Positions 26,573 through 35,736 of a stretch of 64,000 nt of DNA are shown piece by piece. The notes under the pieces were generated by a model. The model made no database searches. It saw nothing but the letters and a program-made list of their open reading frames with translations, and was not told the DNA's origin. Position 1 is the first letter of the stretch. Every line of letters begins with the position of its first letter. The position numbers and the translations under genes were made by a program. The DNA is from Lentisphaera marina (GTDB lineage: Bacteria > Verrucomicrobiota > Lentisphaeria > Lentisphaerales > Lentisphaeraceae), in NCBI RefSeq assembly GCF_028745505.1, contig NZ_JAQZZL010000001.1, positions 558,001-622,000 of the forward strand, written 5' to 3'.

Positions 26573-27806
26573 AACTGATTTTAACCCACGATTGGACCGC
26601 GGCGCGGTTCAAATCATCAGTCGATTGCGAGATGCAGGCCACGAAACTTATTTAGTGGGTGGTGCGGTTCGCGATTTACTTGTGGGTGAAAACCCCAAAG
26701 ATTTTGATATCTCTACAAGCGCAACTCCCGAAGAAGTCAGCTCAGTTTTTGGTAAACGAAAAGCTAGAATTATTGGTCGCCGTTTTAAAATTGTTCACGT
26801 TTATGAACGTGGCACGCTTTACGAAGTCTCAACTTTTCGTCGAACTCCCAATGAGAAAGAACGTTCAGCACGTCCAAGTGATGATGGTGAAATTGTTTGG
26901 CGCGATAATGTTTGGGGAAGTCCAGAGGAAGACGCCAATCGTCGAGACTTTACTGTAAATGCACTCTTTTTAGACCCCACAAATAAAAATAATATCATCG
27001 ATTATTGCGGTGGTGTTAGTGATATAGAAGACAAAAAAGTTCGCTCACTTGGCGACCCCATGATTCGTTTTACAGAAGATCCTGTAAGGATGCTACGGGC
27101 CGTTAAACTTAAAGCTCAATATGGTTTTGAATTTGAAGCTGATGTTGCGCAAGCGATTCGTGAGCTAGCTCCAAAAATTACTCAAGTTTCTCAAAGAAGA
27201 CTTTACGAAGAAATTTTAAAAATCACTTATAAGCCCTACATGGCGAAAACTATGGATGCTTGTCATGAAGCAGGTCTTTTAGAACATATCATGCCCAATA
27301 TTTCCGACATCCTTTCCAGTGAAGATAAAAATACTTACCTCAACATTCTCAATGAAAGAGATTTTTTGATTACTAAAGGCGGAACTTTATCACGTGCTTA
27401 TTCACTACCTATTTTAGCTTATCGTTATATTGAAAAGCGTTTGAACCCTGGTTCTAAGTTTGGTGATCATTGGGAACACCGTGATGGTATTGATAAAGAA
27501 TTGCGCCAAGCAGTTAACGACTTTATGAAACCTCATAACATGACGCGCATTATTGCTGCTCGAGTAAAAGATGTGATGATGATGCAAGGTCGTATTTTAG
27601 CCAATAAAAATATTAATAAGATACGTCGCCACCCTGAATTCTTTTACGCTGCCCTACTCTACCGCACCATGGCTCCCCATTTAGGCTGGCCTGAAGCTGA
27701 CTTTTTACCTGAACCACGCTTGAGTTCACATCATAAAGCAGGCCAACGACCAAAAGCAAAAAAGCGTCGCAATCCAAGAAGTAATAGAAAACCACGCGAA
27801 CAATGA
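26565..27806 (+). CDS. pcnB: Poly(A) polymerase I (PcnB-type nucleotidyltransferase)
   Basis: 413 aa, TTG start overlapping folD by eight bases. Class II nucleotidyltransferase: YLVGGAVRDLLVG, catalytic Asp pair in PKDFDISTSATP, then GRRFKIVHV, the signature that separates PcnB from CCA-adding enzymes. RDFTVNALF, EDPVRMLRAVKLKAQYGF and RRLYEEI follow. The basic tail (KAKKRRNPRSNRKP) matches RNA-binding C termini of PcnB. It adds 3' A tails that speed RNA decay. The next gene overlaps its stop (ATGA). Confidence 0.9.
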   Translation: MGKTDFNPRLDRGAVQIISRLRDAGHETYLVGGAVRDLLVGENPKDFDISTSATPEEVSSVFGKRKARIIGRRFKIVHVYERGTLYEVSTFRRTPNEKERSARPSDDGEIVWRDNVWGSPEEDANRRDFTVNALFLDPTNKNNIIDYCGGVSDIEDKKVRSLGDPMIRFTEDPVRMLRAVKLKAQYGFEFEADVAQAIRELAPKITQVSQRRLYEEILKITYKPYMAKTMDACHEAGLLEHIMPNISDILSSEDKNTYLNILNERDFLITKGGTLSRAYSLPILAYRYIEKRLNPGSKFGDHWEHRDGIDKELRQAVNDFMKPHNMTRIIAARVKDVMMMQGRILANKNINKIRRHPEFFYAALLYRTMAPHLGWPEADFLPEPRLSSHHKAGQRPKAKKRRNPRSNRKPREQ

Positions 27807-28816
27807 GTAAAATTCCGAAGCCAATTTTAATAACTTTGCCGATTTTAATTTTGGCTATTGCTATTTATTTTTCGGGTCAATATTTACAAAAAAAAGCTAA
27901 TACTCAGTTTTCTAAGACGGAAGTTAAAAAGATTGCTCCGCTAAAAAAACCAGCTCCCTTCAAAAAAGTTGAAGTCGAAAAATTTAAACGTTTTAACATT
28001 GCTGATAAACATAAGAATGAAAAATCAGCTTATCGTTTTCCTTCGACAAGAAATGTTCGAGCCGGATTAGTTTTCGAAATGAATGCAGGTAAGACCTTGT
28101 GGTCAACAAATGCTAATAAATCCGTACCTATTGCATCTCTAACCAAGTGTTTAACTGTTTTAACTGTTTTAGATCATATTAAAGAAAACCCTCAATATAG
28201 CTTATTGGATCAAGTTCTGATCTCTAAAAGCTCAATGAAAACCTCTTCGAGTTCTTTCTTGAGGAAATACCCAAAAGATACCATTAGTGTAGAAGAATTG
28301 CTCGTTTCAGCCATGGTGAAGAGTGCTAATGATTCCTGCCAATTAATTGCTGAGCATTTTGGCAAGGGAGATCCTAAAGTTTTTATTGCTATGATGAATA
28401 AAAAGGCGCAGCAATTGGGGATGACTCAAACAAAAATGTCTAATGCTCATGGGCTCCCTTTTGATCGTAGTAGACCTGACTTAGATAATCACTCATCCAT
28501 GAGTGACTTACTTCATCTCATAAGAAAAAGTATAAACGATTATCCTATTATCTTAAAATGGACTTCAAAACGAGAAGTTTTATTGCCTAGTAGCTCACAT
28601 AAAGCTGTAAAATTAGGTAATACTAATCCCTTGTTAGCTGTAAAAGGCGTCAATGGCTATAAAACGGGTTTCACCTTGAACGCAGGCTGGTGTCAAATTT
28701 TAACGACTCGCGCAAATGGAAAGTTTTACTTCCTTGTTATTACGGGTTGTCCCAATAAAAATACTCGAGACGTCACCATGCGAGCTTTAATGAACTGGGC
28801 AGTGAGAGTTCCATGA
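27803..28816 (+). CDS. D-alanyl-D-alanine carboxypeptidase (PBP5-like, family S11)
   Basis: 337 aa. N-terminal membrane helix (residues 7-24), a basic linker (about 30-75), then a penicillin-binding S11 domain with all three motifs: S112-L-T-K115 (nucleophile), S174-A-N176, and K287-T-G289. It trims the terminal D-Ala of peptidoglycan stem peptides in the periplasm. Unlike E. coli PBP5 there is no C-terminal amphipathic anchor, and the N-terminal helix appears uncleaved, so it would be tethered at the other end. Overlaps pcnB by four bases and the next gene by four. Confidence 0.9.
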   Translation: MSKIPKPILITLPILILAIAIYFSGQYLQKKANTQFSKTEVKKIAPLKKPAPFKKVEVEKFKRFNIADKHKNEKSAYRFPSTRNVRAGLVFEMNAGKTLWSTNANKSVPIASLTKCLTVLTVLDHIKENPQYSLLDQVLISKSSMKTSSSSFLRKYPKDTISVEELLVSAMVKSANDSCQLIAEHFGKGDPKVFIAMMNKKAQQLGMTQTKMSNAHGLPFDRSRPDLDNHSSMSDLLHLIRKSINDYPIILKWTSKREVLLPSSSHKAVKLGNTNPLLAVKGVNGYKTGFTLNAGWCQILTTRANGKFYFLVITGCPNKNTRDVTMRALMNWAVRVP

Positions 28817-29796
28817 ATTACCAAACTTTTCTCGATGACAAAGTTTCATCTTATATTCTCAATTCTCTAAAATCTAATATGTCAGGACAAGCCTGGTTGG
28901 TTTCTGGGGCCGATATCGATTATTTGAATCAGTTTGTCGAAGGCTGGATAGATGTAATGATCTGCTTAGATAGAGCTGAAGATGGAACTCCCTGCGGTGT
29001 ATGCGAAGCCTGTAAAAGGCGCCAATTGGGTATTTATAACTGCAATACCCTAAAACCTCTTTCACTATCACGATCTATCCTTACTGATCACTTACGTCAA
29101 TTCCTTGGAAAATTTGCTTTTAAGCCTCTTCCTTGGGAAATTAAGATAGGAATCATCTACGAAGCAGACTGTATGCTTGAACAAGCACAAAATGCTTTTC
29201 TAAAGACTTTGGAAGAACCTCCACCACAAACATGTTTTTTTCTAATTTCTAATAAAGCTGATTCACTTCTCGATACCATCCGATCGCGCTGCCGTATTTT
29301 AAACTTAAATCGCGAAAGCTTTTCTTACCTCAATAAACCTTGGTTTTCTGAATTAGAGCAAATTTTACAATCAGTTAAGCCTGGAAGTGGAATTAATAAT
29401 GCCTGGATTGGGGGAAATCAATTAAACAATTTGATTGCTTCTCTTCGCACTCAAGCTGAATTAGAAGTCATGAATGATTTAGAAGGTGAAGAAGAAAACG
29501 AAGACGAAAAAGCTGGCGATAGAAAAAAGCGTTTAGAACTCGCCATAAAGACAAAAAGTTTAGAAGAAAGAGAATCTTTAATAAATGCTTTGGAACTTTG
29601 GTTCTGTGATTTATTAAAGTTGAGTCAAAAGCTAAGTTCTAGTCAATGTTTTCAAATACCTTGGGCTGCAGATATTTGCTGGGATAGAGCACTAAAATCT
29701 TTTGAAGATTTTCAAGATTTAAAGAGTCATTTAAAGTCACCAATGGGCCAAAATGAGGCTATTATTAATTTTATGTCAAGATTATGCAAAGCTTAA
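28813..29796 (+). CDS. holB: DNA polymerase III delta'-like clamp-loader subunit
   Basis: 327 aa. Part of the clamp loader in replication. Seen: zinc-module-like cysteines (CGVCEACKRR), the mid-domain II-YEADCMLEQAQNAFLKTLEEPPPQTCFFL and the SRC motif (DTIRSRCRIL), as in DnaX/HolB relatives. No functional Walker A is visible at the N terminus (GQAWLVSGADID), as expected for delta' rather than tau/gamma. An acidic insert (EGEEENEDEKAGDRKKR) precedes the C-terminal collar domain. Last gene of the overlapping operon with folD, pcnB and the carboxypeptidase. Confidence 0.85.
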   Translation: MNYQTFLDDKVSSYILNSLKSNMSGQAWLVSGADIDYLNQFVEGWIDVMICLDRAEDGTPCGVCEACKRRQLGIYNCNTLKPLSLSRSILTDHLRQFLGKFAFKPLPWEIKIGIIYEADCMLEQAQNAFLKTLEEPPPQTCFFLISNKADSLLDTIRSRCRILNLNRESFSYLNKPWFSELEQILQSVKPGSGINNAWIGGNQLNNLIASLRTQAELEVMNDLEGEEENEDEKAGDRKKRLELAIKTKSLEERESLINALELWFCDLLKLSQKLSSSQCFQIPWAADICWDRALKSFEDFQDLKSHLKSPMGQNEAIINFMSRLCKA

Positions 29797-30062
29797 TTTT
29801 TCGATTTGATCAATTTAAATCCATAAGTTTTCAATAGTCTTATCAACAAGTTATTAACAGGCTTCTTTTTACTAGCATAAAATAAATAATTTTTCATAAA
29901 CTAATAATAATAAACATCTTACAAAATATAATACATTAATGTAATAATCGAAAATTAAAATAATACAAAACTGTTAACAGTAATAAAGTACTTATTTATC
30001 AAGACTTTGTGACAATACAAATAATAATAAAAACAGACTAATTTTAAATAAAGCTTAACATA
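29797..30062. other. A+T-rich intergenic region with promoter-like sequence
   Basis: About 270 bases with no gene. AAGTTATTAACAGG at 29848-29861 recurs (complement) at 35571-35584 in another A+T-rich gap; a DnaA-box-like TTATCAACA overlaps it just upstream. It must contain the promoter for the 30063 operon, but none stands out. Confidence 0.4.
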
Positions 30063-30575
30063 ATGAAAAATAATAAATTAAAATTGCGTTCATCAGCTGA
30101 AAGAGGAAATAAAAAAGTTATTTTCATTGAGCGTGACCTATTGATAAACTATGAGGGTCCAGCCTGTTTCAGATCTGTAGATTATCAGTTAAATGATAGC
30201 CATTTAGAAAGTTTTTTATCTTCTGAATATGCTAACTTAGATATCATTATCATTCATCACGCTAAAGAATTAGCCTTAGCTCAACAAACTTTGGATCAAT
30301 TAAATTCTATTGACCACTCTCTGAAAGAATCCATAATTAACAAGTACCCCAATTTACTTGATCAACTCAATTGTATTCATCATCAAGATGCCGATGGTAA
30401 CGAAGCTTTATGCGTAAGTTGCTCCTGTCACCCTAGTAAAGGTGGTTTATTTTTAGATGCCGCCGTAAAATATTCTTTAAGCTTGAGCCAATCTTATTAT
30501 TTATATATAAAAGAAGAATTTGCGGAAGTCGCAAAACGCTACGGAATAAGTACTTTAAAGATAGAAAATATTTGA
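30063..30575 (+). CDS. HAD-superfamily GmhB-like protein lacking catalytic residues
   Basis: 170 aa. Fold relatives are D,D-heptose-1,7-bisphosphate phosphatases (GmhB). N terminus KKVIFIERDLLINYEG aligns with 'LDRDGTIN': the nucleophile Asp is Glu23, with Asp25 kept. The zinc loop is complete: C104-I-H106-H, C120-S-C122, followed by HPSKGGLFLDAA in place of RKPxPGMLLxAA. Motif IV 'GD' is replaced by IK (149-150). So the scaffold and zinc site remain but phosphatase chemistry is doubtful. It is 10 bases upstream of an Lrp-type regulator and in the gcvP neighbourhood. It may act as a binding or regulatory protein; that is inference. Confidence 0.65.
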   Translation: MKNNKLKLRSSAERGNKKVIFIERDLLINYEGPACFRSVDYQLNDSHLESFLSSEYANLDIIIIHHAKELALAQQTLDQLNSIDHSLKESIINKYPNLLDQLNCIHHQDADGNEALCVSCSCHPSKGGLFLDAAVKYSLSLSQSYYLYIKEEFAEVAKRYGISTLKIENI

Positions 30576-30585
30576 AGGATAAACC

Positions 30586-31038
30586 ATGAGTAATTCAAAA
30601 GAAGTTATTGACCCTTTAGACTGGGAAATTATTGAGAAACTCCGCGAAGATGGACGCTCATCGAATTCCGCTATTGCTCGTGAACTCAATATTACAGAAG
30701 GTACTGTAAGGCACCGAGTTAAACGCCTCACCGAAAAAGGTATTTTAAAAATATCCGGCGCCGTTAAACCTGGTTATGTTGAAAAAGAACTACTTGCCGT
30801 TTTGGGCGTAAGTATTTCTGAATCAAGTAAACTTCGCACTGCTTTTGAAAAAATTACTAAACTCCCCGAAGTACGCACAACTTTTATTACTTCAGGTCGT
30901 TATGACTTCATGATTGTCGTGGCTGTTCGTGGTAACCGCGGGCTCATTAATTTCTTAACGACTTCTATTGCAGGTGTAAAAGAAATTGTTAATACAGAAA
31001 GTTTTATCGTTTTAAAAACCGATAATTACTGGATTTAA
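30586..31038 (+). CDS. Lrp/AsnC-family transcriptional regulator
   Basis: 150 aa. N-terminal winged HTH (LDWEIIEKLREDGRSSNSAIARELNITEGTVRHRVKRLTEKGIL, residues about 9-52) and a C-terminal RAM/AsnC ligand domain (about 65-145; VRTTFITSGRYDFMIVVAVR). Members sense amino acids and form octamers. It sits between the degenerate HAD gene (same operon) and gcvP, so glycine or one-carbon metabolism is a reasonable target, by analogy with Lrp control of gcv in enterobacteria. GGAT-type ribosome site upstream. Confidence 0.9.
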   Translation: MSNSKEVIDPLDWEIIEKLREDGRSSNSAIARELNITEGTVRHRVKRLTEKGILKISGAVKPGYVEKELLAVLGVSISESSKLRTAFEKITKLPEVRTTFITSGRYDFMIVVAVRGNRGLINFLTTSIAGVKEIVNTESFIVLKTDNYWI

Positions 31039-31069
31039 GAAACTGAGTATTCAATAATTTAGTTTCTTT
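31038..31069 (+). terminator. Weak hairpin after Lrp-type gene
   Basis: AGAAACT and AGTTTCT pair across a 16-base loop, followed by TTTA, directly after the stop codon. Weak stem, so termination may be partial. Confidence 0.4.
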
Positions 31070-31211
31070 AATATGTCTGTTTTTATTCTCTAAACACAAG
31101 TTATAAACGACTTAGCAAAAACATCTTAAATTTATTTTTTTTGACTCGAAAAAAGCTGTTTTCTGTATATGATTCTGTACAGTAAAATTATATATTAAAC
31201 GAGATCAATTA

Positions 31212-34193
31212 ATGAATTACGACCCTCAGGTAAACAAGCGCGAAGCGGCTAAGCATTATATCCCTGCAAGTGACGCAGATATCCAAGCCATGTTAGATCA
31301 TTTAGGCTGTGAAACTTTTGAAGATTTATACTCCCACATTCCAAAAGATGTTCGTTTTGAATCAGACATAAACATCCCAAAATCAAAGACTAGTGATGAC
31401 ATTATTTCCGAAATGTCTGCTATCGCCAATAAAAATAATATTCGTACTTCATTCATTGGTGATGGTTTAAAAGCTTATAAAGTTATGGATGTAGCAGGAC
31501 CAGTCTTAAACATTCGTAGTCTCACAACTTCATACACACCTTATCAGCCTGAACGCTCACAAGGTACTTTAATGACCCACTGGATTTATCAGAGTCTTTT
31601 ATCACAACTCACTGGTTTCGAAGCTGTCAATGCTTCAATGTATGACCGTGCTACAGCTTTATTTGAAGCCATTAAATGCTCAATGAGAATTTTAACCAAG
31701 CGCAATAAAGTTTTGGTTTTTGATAGTATCTATCCTGGCGACCGCGAAGTTCTTAATACTCATGCAGAGCACACTGGTTTAGAAATTATTTGGGTAAAAG
31801 GAAATAATTTCTCTAAAAATGGAAGTATTGGCTTAGACGAATTAAAGGCCGCTGCTGCTGGAATTGAAGATGATATTGTTTCTGTAGCTTTCCCACAAAT
31901 TAATAATGTTGGTACAGTTGCTAAAGTTGATGACATTACTGACTACGTTCACGAAATCGGCGCACTCGCCATTGCTGTTATTGATCCTCTTCTCATTGCC
32001 ACAGGTGGATTAAAAGCTCCTTCTAAATATGGTCAAGAGGGTGCTGACATATTTGTAGCCGAAGGTCAACACTTAGCTATTGGTCCCAATTTTGGTGGAC
32101 CTGGACTCGGTATTTTCGGTATTCGTTACAACGACAAATGCAAAAAGTTTATCCGAGCTACGGCAGGACGTTTTGTAGGTGATGCTAAAGATATTAATGG
32201 TCGCGACTGCAAGCTCATTATTCTATCTACTCGTGAACAACATATTAAACGCGAAAAAGCTAACTCAAATATTTGTTCAAACGAAGCTTATATTGCCACT
32301 GTTTGTGGTGCTACCATTTTAAATCGTGGTGATAAAGGTCTTCAAGAAAGTGTTGAAATCAGCCGTAATTTAGCTCTTAAATCAGCCGAAGTTTTAAGTT
32401 CATTCAAAGGTGTTGAATTAGCTTTCCCTGAAGCTGCATTCATGAACGAATTCACACTTAAACTCGATACAAGTGTTTCTAAACTGATTTCTTCTGCTTT
32501 GGAAAGTGATTTACAAATTGGTGTTAATGTTTCAGATAGAATTGAAAAAGATTCTGATAGTTATCTCATGCTTTGTTTCACTGATTTACATAGTGAAAAT
32601 GACATCAGTAAATTAGAAGAGTTCTTCTCTAATCATTTTGAAAAGGCTGACAACAATTTCAAACCAGTTGCTTTACCAGCATGCCAACTCAGAGAAGGAG
32701 AAGCGGGAATTGCTCATTATTCAGCTCAAGAAATCGAAGATTACTACAAGGAACTCGGTACACAAAATGTGAGTCCAGATAATGCTATTTATCCTCTTGG
32801 TTCTTGCACAATGAAGTACAATCCTTACCTAAATGATTACGTTGCGGCTTTCGATGGTTTTGCTAATGCTCACCCGCAAGCCCCAGAGAGTGATGTTCAG
32901 GGTTGTTTAGAAGTTATTTACGAAACTCAAGAATATTTTAAAGCCATTACTGGTTTACCCGGAGTAACAACTCAGCCACTTGCGGGTGCTCAAGGCGAAC
33001 TTGTCGGAGTAAAACTTTTCCAAGCCTATCACCAAGATCGCGCTGAGAAGCGCGATATAATTCTCATTCCAAAAACGGCCCACGGAACTAACCCTGCGAC
33101 TGCAGCTGTTGCTGGTCTAGTTACTAAAAAGTTTAATGGCATAGTTGAAATTGAATCAACTGAAGATGGCGAAATGGATTTCGACCGCCTTAAAGAATGT
33201 GTTGATGAATATGGCGAAAGAATTTTAGGTGTTATGGTTACTAATCCTAATACATCGGGAATCTTTGAAACCAAATTTGCCGCCATGTCAGAGCTCATTC
33301 ACTCAGTTGGTGGTCTCGTTTATATGGATGGGGCTAATATGAATGCTATTGCCGCTTGGATTGACCTTGGCAAAATGGGTGTTGATGCCGTTCACAATAA
33401 TACTCACAAAACTTGGTCCATTCCTCATGGTGGTGGTGGCCCTGGCGATGCTTTTGTAGCCGTTAGCGATAAATTAATCCCCTTCCTTCCTGGCATTCAG
33501 GCCGTAAAGAAAGCTGATGGACAATTTGAAATTGCTCACGCTCCTAAGTCTATTGGTTCTTTCCACCGTCACGAAGGTAACTTTGGTCATAAAGTTCGTT
33601 GCTTAACATATTTAAAAGCTCTTGGGCACGATGGTGTTAAACGCATGGCAGCTGTAGCTGTTTTATCTGCTCGCTACCTCTTTAGCCGCTTAGAAAATAA
33701 ATTTTGCGTTCTCCCTACGGGCAATAAACGCGACAAAGTGATGCACGAGTTTATTCTAACTTTACCTCAATCTACTTTCGATAAAATTGTCGAAGCAGGT
33801 ATTCCAAAAGCTCTAGTTATCTCACGCGTTGGTAAACTTTTCTTAGACTTTGGTTTCCACGCACCTACAGTTGCTTGGCCAGAGATGTATGGCCTTATGA
33901 TTGAACCTACTGAATCATATACTAAAGACGAGCTCGATCGTTTTGCTGACGCAGTATTGGCCTTATTTGATCTAATTGATGAAAACCCCAGAGTTCTTTT
34001 AACAGCGCCACATTTTACGCCTATTGATCGTGTAGATGACTTAACTGCTAATAAAAGACCTGTGATGGCTGAAACTATTTCAGAACTACCAGAAGTTCTT
34101 CCTAACCGCTTTAATTTAGATAAAATTTGGGCCATGGATATACCAACGGTAAAAGAGACTATTTTAAAAGCACATGAAGATGCAAGAATTTAG
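31212..34193 (+). CDS. gcvP: Glycine dehydrogenase (decarboxylating), fused P-protein subunits 1 and 2
   Basis: 993 aa. P-protein of the glycine cleavage system: PLP-dependent decarboxylation of glycine with transfer to the H-protein. Residues 1 to about 455 match GcvPA (YIPASDADIQAMLDHLG; TPYQPERSQGTL; NASMYDRATALFEA), about 490-993 match GcvPB (YPLGSCTMKYNP; GAQGE; HGTNPATAAVAG; MDGANMNAI) with PLP lysine K733 in NTHKTWSIPHGGGGPG. Sequence of both halves is of the two-subunit (Thermus/Clostridium) kind, so it is a head-to-tail fusion rather than the E. coli type. No gcvT or gcvH adjoins. Preceded by an Lrp-type gene. Confidence 0.93.
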   Translation: MNYDPQVNKREAAKHYIPASDADIQAMLDHLGCETFEDLYSHIPKDVRFESDINIPKSKTSDDIISEMSAIANKNNIRTSFIGDGLKAYKVMDVAGPVLNIRSLTTSYTPYQPERSQGTLMTHWIYQSLLSQLTGFEAVNASMYDRATALFEAIKCSMRILTKRNKVLVFDSIYPGDREVLNTHAEHTGLEIIWVKGNNFSKNGSIGLDELKAAAAGIEDDIVSVAFPQINNVGTVAKVDDITDYVHEIGALAIAVIDPLLIATGGLKAPSKYGQEGADIFVAEGQHLAIGPNFGGPGLGIFGIRYNDKCKKFIRATAGRFVGDAKDINGRDCKLIILSTREQHIKREKANSNICSNEAYIATVCGATILNRGDKGLQESVEISRNLALKSAEVLSSFKGVELAFPEAAFMNEFTLKLDTSVSKLISSALESDLQIGVNVSDRIEKDSDSYLMLCFTDLHSENDISKLEEFFSNHFEKADNNFKPVALPACQLREGEAGIAHYSAQEIEDYYKELGTQNVSPDNAIYPLGSCTMKYNPYLNDYVAAFDGFANAHPQAPESDVQGCLEVIYETQEYFKAITGLPGVTTQPLAGAQGELVGVKLFQAYHQDRAEKRDIILIPKTAHGTNPATAAVAGLVTKKFNGIVEIESTEDGEMDFDRLKECVDEYGERILGVMVTNPNTSGIFETKFAAMSELIHSVGGLVYMDGANMNAIAAWIDLGKMGVDAVHNNTHKTWSIPHGGGGPGDAFVAVSDKLIPFLPGIQAVKKADGQFEIAHAPKSIGSFHRHEGNFGHKVRCLTYLKALGHDGVKRMAAVAVLSARYLFSRLENKFCVLPTGNKRDKVMHEFILTLPQSTFDKIVEAGIPKALVISRVGKLFLDFGFHAPTVAWPEMYGLMIEPTESYTKDELDRFADAVLALFDLIDENPRVLLTAPHFTPIDRVDDLTANKRPVMAETISELPEVLPNRFNLDKIWAMDIPTVKETILKAHEDARI

Positions 34194-34215
34194 AAACTAA
34201 ACTATTAGTTATTAT

Positions 34216-34245
34216 TAAAAAAGGCTCCTATATGGGGCCTTTTTT
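34216..34245 (+). terminator. Terminator after gcvP
   Basis: AAAAAAGGC(T)CC-TATAT-GG(G)GCCTTTTTTG: bidirectional-looking hairpin about 25 bases after the stop codon. Confidence 0.85.
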
Positions 34246-34315
34246 GTGTATGATATTATTGATTTTATTAAGTTTAGAAAGTTTATTAAAATATAAAATA
34301 AAAATGAGAGGAAAA

Positions 34316-34747
34316 ATGAATCGTAAAAATTTTATATTTCTAAGTTTATTAGCTTTACCTCAAACAAGTATTTTGGCGGATCAAAATATTAAAAAGAAAA
34401 TTAAACAAAAGATTAAGCAGAAGACGACAAAAAAAACTCCTGCTAATAAAAACAACAATAATAAGCATAAAAATCATAATAAGAACAAAAATAATCAGCA
34501 CAATAAAAAAGACCAAAAACGAGATCTCAATCTTATAGGTAAGATAACTACCCATGAAGATAATGGCACAGTTAACTACCGACTTGTATCAAATAAAACT
34601 TATACAATATCACGAAGTCTAGAAGATAAAGTTGAAAATTTTTTAAATAAAAAAGTAAATCTATCTGCAACAGTTTACGATGATAGCATTGTTGAAATAA
34701 AACTTATTAAGGTCGTTCAAGAAAAAAATAAGTCTGAAAATAAGTAA
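34316..34747 (+). CDS. Secreted Lys/Asn-rich protein of unknown function
   Basis: 143 aa from ATG 34316, chosen because GAGAGG lies six bases upstream and a signal peptide starts there (NRKNFIFLSLLALPQTSILAD); an earlier ATG at 34232 would begin inside the gcvP terminator. Residues 25-70 are low complexity (Lys, Asn, His), then a compact domain (RDLNLIGKITTHEDNGTVNYRLVSNKTYTISRSLED... VNLSATVYDDSIVEIKLI) resembling a small beta-barrel/OB-like fold. No family recognised. Probably periplasmic and very basic. Confidence 0.6.
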   Translation: MNRKNFIFLSLLALPQTSILADQNIKKKIKQKIKQKTTKKTPANKNNNNKHKNHNKNKNNQHNKKDQKRDLNLIGKITTHEDNGTVNYRLVSNKTYTISRSLEDKVENFLNKKVNLSATVYDDSIVEIKLIKVVQEKNKSENK

Positions 34748-34813
34748 TAAGCTTTAGACTTCATAAAATAAGTAGTAAGTAAGCCTATTTGTATTCAAAT
34801 AACTTATTAAAAC

Positions 34814-35248
34814 TTACTCATGGGGAATCGGAGCAGTTAAATAGAAACGGCTTATTTCAGCCTGTATTAAGTCGCCATCCTCACGCTCTAGAATATAAAA
34901 ACCTTCCATTGTTCCAAAGGGAGTGTCTAGTATTGAAAAGCTCGTGTATTTGTAGGACTCACCAGGAGCAATAAAAGGCATTTCACCTACAACACCTTCG
35001 CCGCGAATAATTTTTTCTTCACCATCAGAATTAATCACTTTCCACATTCTAGAACGCAGTGTCACACCTACTGCAGATTCATTTATAATTGTGATTTCAT
35101 ATGAAAATAAAAATCGTTTTTCTTTTTCAGATGAATGATAAGGCTGATACACAGGATCAGCTATTATTTTGATACCTTCTGTAATGTTTTCTGATGAGAC
35201 CTTATTCACGATATTTTCCTTTGTTAAGCATGTATCAATATATGCCAT
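34814..35248 (-). CDS. apaG: ApaG-like protein
   Basis: 144 aa. ApaG/F-box-associated fibronectin-like fold. Signature pieces: FLFSYEITIINESAVGVTLRSRMWKVINSDGE, VVGEMPFIAPGESYKYTSFSILDTPFGTMEGFY. Normal length is about 125, with a short N-terminal addition here. The gene is tied to cobalt/magnesium phenotypes in enterobacteria; biochemical role is unsettled. Monocistronic, convergent with the Lys/Asn-rich protein. Confidence 0.88.
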   Translation of the reverse strand: MAYIDTCLTKENIVNKVSSENITEGIKIIADPVYQPYHSSEKEKRFLFSYEITIINESAVGVTLRSRMWKVINSDGEEKIIRGEGVVGEMPFIAPGESYKYTSFSILDTPFGTMEGFYILEREDGDLIQAEISRFYLTAPIPHE

Positions 35249-35736
35249 AATAAATACTTTCTAAAAAGAAATCACTACTTATCTAAAAATAATAATAAGA
35301 AAGTTTATCTCTCCAAAATATGTCTTAAGTCTAATATATAAAAGTATTATGTTTATTTAATATTTAGTATATATAGGGTCTGTTTATAGTGTTGATAAGA
35401 TTTTATCTTATTATAATTACAATACTTTATAAAATTTTTTGCTTGTTGATTAAGTTGTTAGTTACTGTTGTTTATTTCTGTTAGTAAGTCGCTTTCTTAT
35501 TTCTCGACAAAGTTATCAATAGAGTTCTTAACATTATGAACAGCTATTATGGACAAGTTCTAAACAAGTACCTGTTAATAACTTTTTTGAGACTTATGAG
35601 CATTTATGCTCTTTAATTTATCTGTTAAGTTGAGCTTTTCCTCATGATTTATATACCATCTGATTTAGCTATATAAAAAGACTGCTGTAATTTTTGCTTA
35701 ATATAATAATTTATTTTGATAAAAATTGGATAAAAA
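35249..35736. other. 488-base A+T-rich gap upstream of asnS
   Basis: No gene found in any frame. It holds TGTTGATAA (35390-35398, complement of a DnaA-box-like TTATCAACA), CCTGTTAATAACTT (35571-35584, also near 29848), and several short inverted repeats. A leader RNA for asnS is possible, but no terminator-antiterminator or T-box is evident. The asnS ribosome site is weak. Confidence 0.4.

Noticed and set aside
31070-31211. Glycine riboswitch before gcvP
   Set aside because: No GGA-rich tandem aptamer pattern; the gap is A+T-rich with one weak hairpin.
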